From: an uncultured Flavobacteriaceae bacterium | GTDB taxonomy: Bacteria; Bacteroidota; Bacteroidia; Flavobacteriales; Flavobacteriaceae | DNA length: 55,634 nucleotides | Reading direction: 5' to 3' | NCBI GenBank assembly: GCA_947500445.1 | Contig: CANMSB010000033.1 | Location: 1-55,634, forward strand | Shown here: positions 52,101-55,634 of the stretch, piece by piece | Layout of the letters: each line of letters starts with the position of its first letter | Numbering within the stretch: position 1 is the first letter of the stretch | Made by a program: the position numbers and the translations under genes | Notes under the pieces: model-generated | What the model saw: the letters and a program-made list of their open reading frames with translations, nothing else | Databases searched by the model: none | What the model was told of the DNA's origin: nothing

Positions 52101-53689
52101 CTGCGATAGCAAAAACCAGAAATTCTACACCTTATGTAGGGCTGATTTCGCCACCGCCGCATCATGATATTTATTCCATTGAGGATCTGTCCCAACTTAT
52201 TTTCGATTTAAAATCGGCCAACCGTAAAGCACGGATCAACGTAAAGCTGGTTTCGGAGGTAGGTGTCGGCACCGTAGCGGCAGGAGTATCCAAAGCCAAG
52301 GCCGATGTTATCCTCGTTTCCGGTTTTGACGGAGGTACAGGAGCATCGCCGCTCACCTCTCTCAAACATGCCGGACTCCCATGGGAACTCGGAATTGCGG
52401 AAGCACAACAGACCTTGGTGATGAACGACCTTCGAAACCGTATCGTTCTGGAATGTGATGGACAGTTAAAAACGGGACGCGATGTTGCCGTTGCCTGTTT
52501 ATTGGGTGCCGAAGAGTTTGGCTTTGCCACAGCACCCTTGGTCGCTTCGGGCTGTATAATGATGCGCGTATGCCATTTGAATACCTGTCCGGTAGGCATC
52601 GCCACACAAAACCCCGATTTGCGAAAAAAGTTCAAGGGAAAACCCGAACATGTGGTAAACTACATGTATTTCGTTGCCCAGGAACTACGGGAGATTATGG
52701 CCCAGTTAGGGTTCCGTACCGTTAATGAGATGGTCGGGCAAGTACAAAAACTAGATCGTAAAAAAGCGATAGACCACTACAAGTCGGCAGGTATCGATTT
52801 AACCCCGATCTTGCACGAAGTAGATGTTCCCGCTGGTACCAAGTTTTACAACACCCAGAAACAACAGCACAACATCGAGAATTCCATTGAATTCGATATT
52901 ATCGAAAAAGCGAACCCTTCCCTCTTTCGAAAAGAAAAGCTAACGTTGGACTTCGCTATAAAAAATACGGACAGGGCCGTAGGTGCCATCGTCAGTAACG
53001 AAATTTCCAAAGTGTATGGCGCACAAGGACTCCCGATCAACACGTTAAAAATCAATTTCACCGGTTCGGCGGGCCAGAGTTTTGGGGCATTTGCCACCAG
53101 AGGGCTAACCCTGACCGTAAACGGGAATACCAATGACTACCTTGGAAAAGGGCTTTCCGGGGCAAAATTGGTCATCAAGGTCCCCGACGGGTCCACCATC
53201 GTTCCGGAGGACAATGTTATTACCGGAAACGTAACCTTATACGGTGCCACAGCGGGCCGTGCCTATATTAACGGAAAGGCAGGAGAACGTTTTTGCGTAC
53301 GGAACTCCGGTGCCAAGACCGTGGTAGAAGGTATCGGTGATCATGGATGTGAGTACATGACCGGTGGCGTAGCCGTAATTTTAGGAGAAGTAGGAAGAAA
53401 CTTCGGTGCGGGAATGAGCGGTGGTATCGCTTTTGTTTACGACAAAAACAAAACCTTTGAAAAGAACTGTAACAAGGAAGCGTTGAACCTACTGAAGGTT
53501 GAAGAGGAAGCCGATATCAAACAATTGAAGGACCTCATTGAAAGCCACTACAACTATACCATGAGTCCTTTGGCACAACGTATTTTGGAAAATTGGGAAA
53601 GTTGTTTAAAGGACTTTGTAAAAGTCTTTCCAGAGGAGTACCGCCAAGCATTGATTCGCTTGGAAAATGAAAAATTAGAAACAATATAG
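49184..53689 (+). CDS. gltB: Glutamate synthase large subunit
   Basis: 1501 residues, full-length NADPH-type glutamate synthase alpha subunit. The class II amidotransferase domain starts after a short propeptide, nucleophile Cys18 (EHDNCGAGF). The central and FMN domain (about 850-1220) carries GGKSNSGEGGED, KPGEGGQLPG and the 3Fe-4S Cys motif CIMMRVCHLNTCPVG. The C-terminal beta-helix GXGXG domain closes it (GNVTLYGATAGRAYINGKAGERFCVRNSGAKTVVEGIGDHGCEYMTGG). It converts glutamine and 2-oxoglutarate to two glutamates. Operon with gltD, nine bases apart. Confidence 0.97.
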   Translation: MTLKKQGLYLPEFEHDNCGAGFICSLKGKKSNDIIHKALEILDKLEHRGAVSADGKTGDGAGILIDIPHDFFQDECDFELPEYGTYAVSNVFLPQKENQRNFCISVFEENIKKQGLRLLGWRDVPVNRSVPGRIAMETEPYVKQVFIAKHSEEQEAFDFHLKLFIVRKVTEHAILNSKLSERKFFYVPSLSTKIIIFKGLLMPKDISLYYKDLMDPRVVTRLSLVHQRFSTNTFPTWDLAQPFRYMCHNGEINTLRGNVSRMRSREELLKSDWFGDEIKNILPIILPGKSDSATMDMVVELFLMTGRSLPEVMMILVPEAWEKNSEMSEAKRAFYEYHSCMMEPWDGPASIPFTDGNFIGAVLDRNGLRPSRYSVTKDGYVIMSSETGVVDIAPENVSFHGRLEPGKMFLVNMEEGRIVNDEEIKEEIAKSRPYQKWLDANLVHLKDIPYNDCPLFLGEASLEKRKSAFGYTLEDINTIILPMGKNAKEPIGSMGSDTPIAVLSERPQLIYNYFKQLFAQVTNPPLDGIREELITDISLTLGSDQNIFDFSELHCRKLKIQNPVISKEDLDKIKNYDASPDYRVTSIPMLYEIQHGYNGLENALEAILEKTEKEIDQGTNIVILSDRNVSDTMAPIPALLACSFINSGLQRLGKRSKVSIIIESAEPREVHHFALLFGFGASAINPYLVNEIIAEQIEDNDIEVTFEEAIKNYNKAIGKGILKVMNKIGISTLNSYRGSQLFECIGINSTVVDTYFPNTPTRIQGIGLYQIEKEISKRHAKAFAEKEVAANLDLEMGGEYRWRRDGEKHMFNPLSVATLQKAVRNNESNTYKEFSQMVNEQSKSLMTIRGLFEFSNYDPIPLEEVEPWTEIVKRFKTGAMSYGSISKEAHENLAIAMNRIGGKSNSGEGGEDSERFYKNASGNWRNSAIKQVASGRFGVTSDYLTNAQEIQIKMAQGAKPGEGGQLPGPKVNPAIAKTRNSTPYVGLISPPPHHDIYSIEDLSQLIFDLKSANRKARINVKLVSEVGVGTVAAGVSKAKADVILVSGFDGGTGASPLTSLKHAGLPWELGIAEAQQTLVMNDLRNRIVLECDGQLKTGRDVAVACLLGAEEFGFATAPLVASGCIMMRVCHLNTCPVGIATQNPDLRKKFKGKPEHVVNYMYFVAQELREIMAQLGFRTVNEMVGQVQKLDRKKAIDHYKSAGIDLTPILHEVDVPAGTKFYNTQKQQHNIENSIEFDIIEKANPSLFRKEKLTLDFAIKNTDRAVGAIVSNEISKVYGAQGLPINTLKINFTGSAGQSFGAFATRGLTLTVNGNTNDYLGKGLSGAKLVIKVPDGSTIVPEDNVITGNVTLYGATAGRAYINGKAGERFCVRNSGAKTVVEGIGDHGCEYMTGGVAVILGEVGRNFGAGMSGGIAFVYDKNKTFEKNCNKEALNLLKVEEEADIKQLKDLIESHYNYTMSPLAQRILENWESCLKDFVKVFPEEYRQALIRLENEKLETI

Positions 53690-53698
53690 CGCGAGAAT

Positions 53699-55165
53699 AT
53701 GGGCAAGACAACGGGATTTTTAGAATTCGAACGAAAAATAGAGGCATACGACCCTGCAGAGGAGCGGGTAAAACATTATAAAGAGTTTACGGTACCCTTA
53801 AAGGAACCGGAGCTTAAGGATCAAGGGGCGCGATGTATGGATTGTGGTATTCCTTTTTGCCATAGCGGTTGTCCGTTAGGGAACCTTATTCCCGATTTTA
53901 ACGATGCCGTGTATCGTGGAAAGTGGGAAAAAGCTGCCGAAATATTACACTCCACCAACAATTTTCCCGAGTTTACGGGACGCTTGTGCCCTGCTCCATG
54001 TGAGGAAGCCTGTGTACTGGGAATTAACGAAGACCCGGTAACCATTGAAAATATTGAAAAGAACATTGTAGAGAAAGCTTTTGACAAAGGATGGGTAAAA
54101 GCGGTACCGCCGACCAATAGGACTACCAAAAAAGTGGCCGTTATCGGATCGGGGCCCGCAGGTTTGGCCACCGCCCAACAGCTCAACCGTGCCGGACATT
54201 CCGTAACGGTGTTTGAAAGGGACGAGAAACCTGGTGGACTATTGCGTTATGGTATTCCCGATTTTAAGATGGAAAAAAATGTTATCGACCGTCGGCTCGC
54301 CGTTTTGGAAGAAGAAGGTATCGTATTCAAATGCGGGGTACATGTAGGGGTCGATATCAAAGCGGATGCGCTAAAGGCCGATTTTGACGCTGTAGTGCTT
54401 TGTGGTGGCGCCACGGTGCGCAGAAATTTGCCCATTGAAGGTGCCGACCTTAAGGGTGTGGTACAGGCGATGGACTTTCTCCCCCAAAATAACCGTCGGG
54501 TCGCCGGTGTAACCGATTTTGAAATAGAACTGATCGCCAAGGATAAGGATGTTGTGGTCATCGGTGGTGGAGATACGGGATCTGACTGTATCGGTACTTC
54601 CATTCGCCATGGGGCCAACTCGGTTTCCAATTTTGAAATCATGCCCATGGCCACTACGGAACGGCCGGAAGGACAACCTTGGCCGTATTGGCCGATGCGA
54701 TTGCGCACCAGCTCATCACACAAAGAAGGTGCCGAACGCTTTTTCAGCATCTCTACCAAGAAATTTGTCGGAGATGCCGATGGCAATCTCAAAGGACTGG
54801 TGACCTCCGAGGTAGAATGGATCAAACAACCCGGAAAACGTCCCCTGTTACAGGAAGTTCCCGGAACGGAAAAGGAATGGAAATGTGAATTGGCCCTTTT
54901 AGCCCTTGGCTTTACCGGTTCTGAAATGACCGTTGCGGAACAGCTCGGGCTTGAGGCGGATAACCGTACCAACATTAAAGCAACGGAAAAAAATTATGCT
55001 ACCAATGTTCCCGGAGTATTTGTGGCGGGAGACCAGCGAAGAGGACAATCCCTTATCGTTTGGGCCATTTCCGAAGGTAGGCAAGCGGCACATCATGTAG
55101 ATGCCTATCTTATGGGAAAATCCTATTTACCCTTAAAAGGTGAAGGAGATCTACCTAGGGTATAA
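53699..55165 (+). CDS. gltD: Glutamate synthase small subunit
   Basis: 488 residues, FAD/NADPH-dependent beta subunit that supplies electrons to GltB. N-terminal Fe-S Cys motifs CMDCGIPFCHSGCPLGN and CPAPCEEACVLG, the FAD Rossmann motif VIGSGPAGLATAQQL, and the NADPH motif VIGGGDTGSDC. Ends with the family VFVAGDQRRGQSLIVWAISEGR. A terminator follows at 55213-55240. With glutamate dehydrogenase on the other side of the acyl-CoA dehydrogenase gene, glutamate metabolism is clustered here. Confidence 0.97.
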   Translation: MGKTTGFLEFERKIEAYDPAEERVKHYKEFTVPLKEPELKDQGARCMDCGIPFCHSGCPLGNLIPDFNDAVYRGKWEKAAEILHSTNNFPEFTGRLCPAPCEEACVLGINEDPVTIENIEKNIVEKAFDKGWVKAVPPTNRTTKKVAVIGSGPAGLATAQQLNRAGHSVTVFERDEKPGGLLRYGIPDFKMEKNVIDRRLAVLEEEGIVFKCGVHVGVDIKADALKADFDAVVLCGGATVRRNLPIEGADLKGVVQAMDFLPQNNRRVAGVTDFEIELIAKDKDVVVIGGGDTGSDCIGTSIRHGANSVSNFEIMPMATTERPEGQPWPYWPMRLRTSSSHKEGAERFFSISTKKFVGDADGNLKGLVTSEVEWIKQPGKRPLLQEVPGTEKEWKCELALLALGFTGSEMTVAEQLGLEADNRTNIKATEKNYATNVPGVFVAGDQRRGQSLIVWAISEGRQAAHHVDAYLMGKSYLPLKGEGDLPRV

Positions 55166-55212
55166 TCCCGTTTTAACTTTAAAAGTTCCCTTATTTGAAT
55201 TAGTCGAGAAAA

Positions 55213-55240
55213 GCCGTCCAGTATTGGGCGGCTTTTTTTT
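55213..55240 (+). terminator. Intrinsic terminator after gltD
   Basis: Hairpin GCCGTCCA/TGGGCGGC (one G-T pair), 4-base loop, then eight T. Confidence 0.9.
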
Positions 55241-55560
55241 ATGAAATAATGTCGTGTTTATACATCATAATGGTTCTTTTATGAAAATCGATTTAACAAA
55301 GTTGATTCTTTTATAGATGTCATAAAAACCGTTTAAATCAAGTACGATTGTTTATTTAGGATGCCTTGGATATCACAAAAAACCTTCTTCTTCCTACTTT
55401 TAGAGTTACTTATGATTTTATTTCATGAAATAACCATAGGAACGAGCGCCACCTTACGGGCGACGATTTGATTTTGCCAACATGAAATGGATAACCGGGT
55501 TTATAAACGGTCAGTTTGTAGCTGTTGGCCTTCCCTTATTTCGCTCAAAAGAGTTGTATA
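55241..55560. other. Intergenic spacer before the 5S rRNA gene
   Basis: About 320 AT-rich bases; I see no gene, RNA or repeat in it. Confidence 0.5.
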
Positions 55561-55590
55561 AAAAAACCCCCTCCGTTACTGGAGGGGGTT
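55561..55590 (-). terminator. Terminator of the rRNA operon
   Basis: Perfect 8-bp hairpin CCCCCTCC/GGAGGGGG, 6-base loop; T-run on the minus strand. Directly 3' of the 5S rRNA gene. Confidence 0.9.
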
Positions 55591-55599
55591 TTCGAAGTA

Positions 55600-55634
55600 A
55601 GGCGGCGACCTACTCTCCCACTTGGTATAGCAGT
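55600..55634 (-). rRNA. rrf: 5S rRNA, 3' end only
   Basis: The last 35 bases, read on the minus strand, contain GTGGGAGAGTAGGTCGCCGCC, the conserved 3' end of bacterial 5S rRNA. The rest of the gene and of the rRNA operon lies beyond the window edge. Confidence 0.88.

Noticed and set aside
54247-54975. 242-codon open frame antisense to gltD
   Set aside because: Shadow of a well-conserved gene on the other strand.

Overview
The window is from a member of the Bacteroidota, almost certainly a marine Flavobacteriaceae (Maribacter/Zobellia/Muricauda-like). The evidence is the gliding and type IX secretion genes gldJ and porV, a DUF4249/TonB-receptor pair, small proteins known mainly from this family, and promoters that fit the Bacteroidota pattern (-7 box TAnnTTTG) rather than the sigma-70 pattern. 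The species is an inference. No phage, plasmid, CRISPR array or complete insertion sequence is visible.

Layout. (1) 0.2-10.6 kb, housekeeping: SDR and M28 peptidase, pyruvate dehydrogenase E2 and E1-alpha, cytidine deaminase, PorV, then divergent gldJ and murF. The sortase gene porU, usually between gldJ and porV, is not there. (2) 10.8-16.2 kb: a CusB/CusA heavy-metal efflux pair without an outer-membrane partner. (3) 16.5-19.4 kb: an ECF sigma factor, small protein and MscS-like channel operon, a small membrane protein, tRNA-Val(GAC) and a DinB-like secreted protein. (4) 19.5-26.7 kb: a four-gene Planctomycetes-style cassette (cytochrome c/DUF1549/LamG/DUF1553, Tat-exported DUF1501, Tat-exported beta-propeller, DUF2231-like membrane cytochrome with leucine-rich repeats). 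(5) 26.8-34.3 kb: ten minus-strand genes forming a DNA-repair and light island: ATP-dependent ligase, ligase-associated MBL exonuclease, membrane protein, PhrB-type photolyase lacking its usual iron-sulfur loop, DUF2256, flavin reductase, an apparently circularly permuted photolyase, a TIGR03643 protein and two small proteins. (6) 34.4-39.9 kb: a TonB receptor/DUF4249 lipoprotein/LytS-like kinase/LytTR regulator operon plus an orphan LytTR protein. (7) 40.0-41.4 kb: a membrane protein, a tandem array of about 119-bp hairpin-rich repeats and tRNA-Val(TAC). (8) 41.5-47.4 kb: glutamate dehydrogenase, NhaD, ExbB, ExbD, TonB and FolC, all minus strand. (9) 47.7-55.2 kb: acyl-CoA dehydrogenase and glutamate synthase gltB/gltD. 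The right edge cuts into the 3' end of a minus-strand 5S rRNA gene with its terminator.

The points most worth following are the photolyase island (a permuted enzyme and a cluster-less PhrB relative in one gene string with strand-repair enzymes), the structured tandem array next to tRNA-Val(TAC), the Planctomycetes-style cassette that ends where the rest of the ligase-associated repair module would be expected, the missing porU, and a MITE-like repeat family lying directly behind stop codons.

Calls rest on reading of the sequence and recall of protein families; no database search was run.
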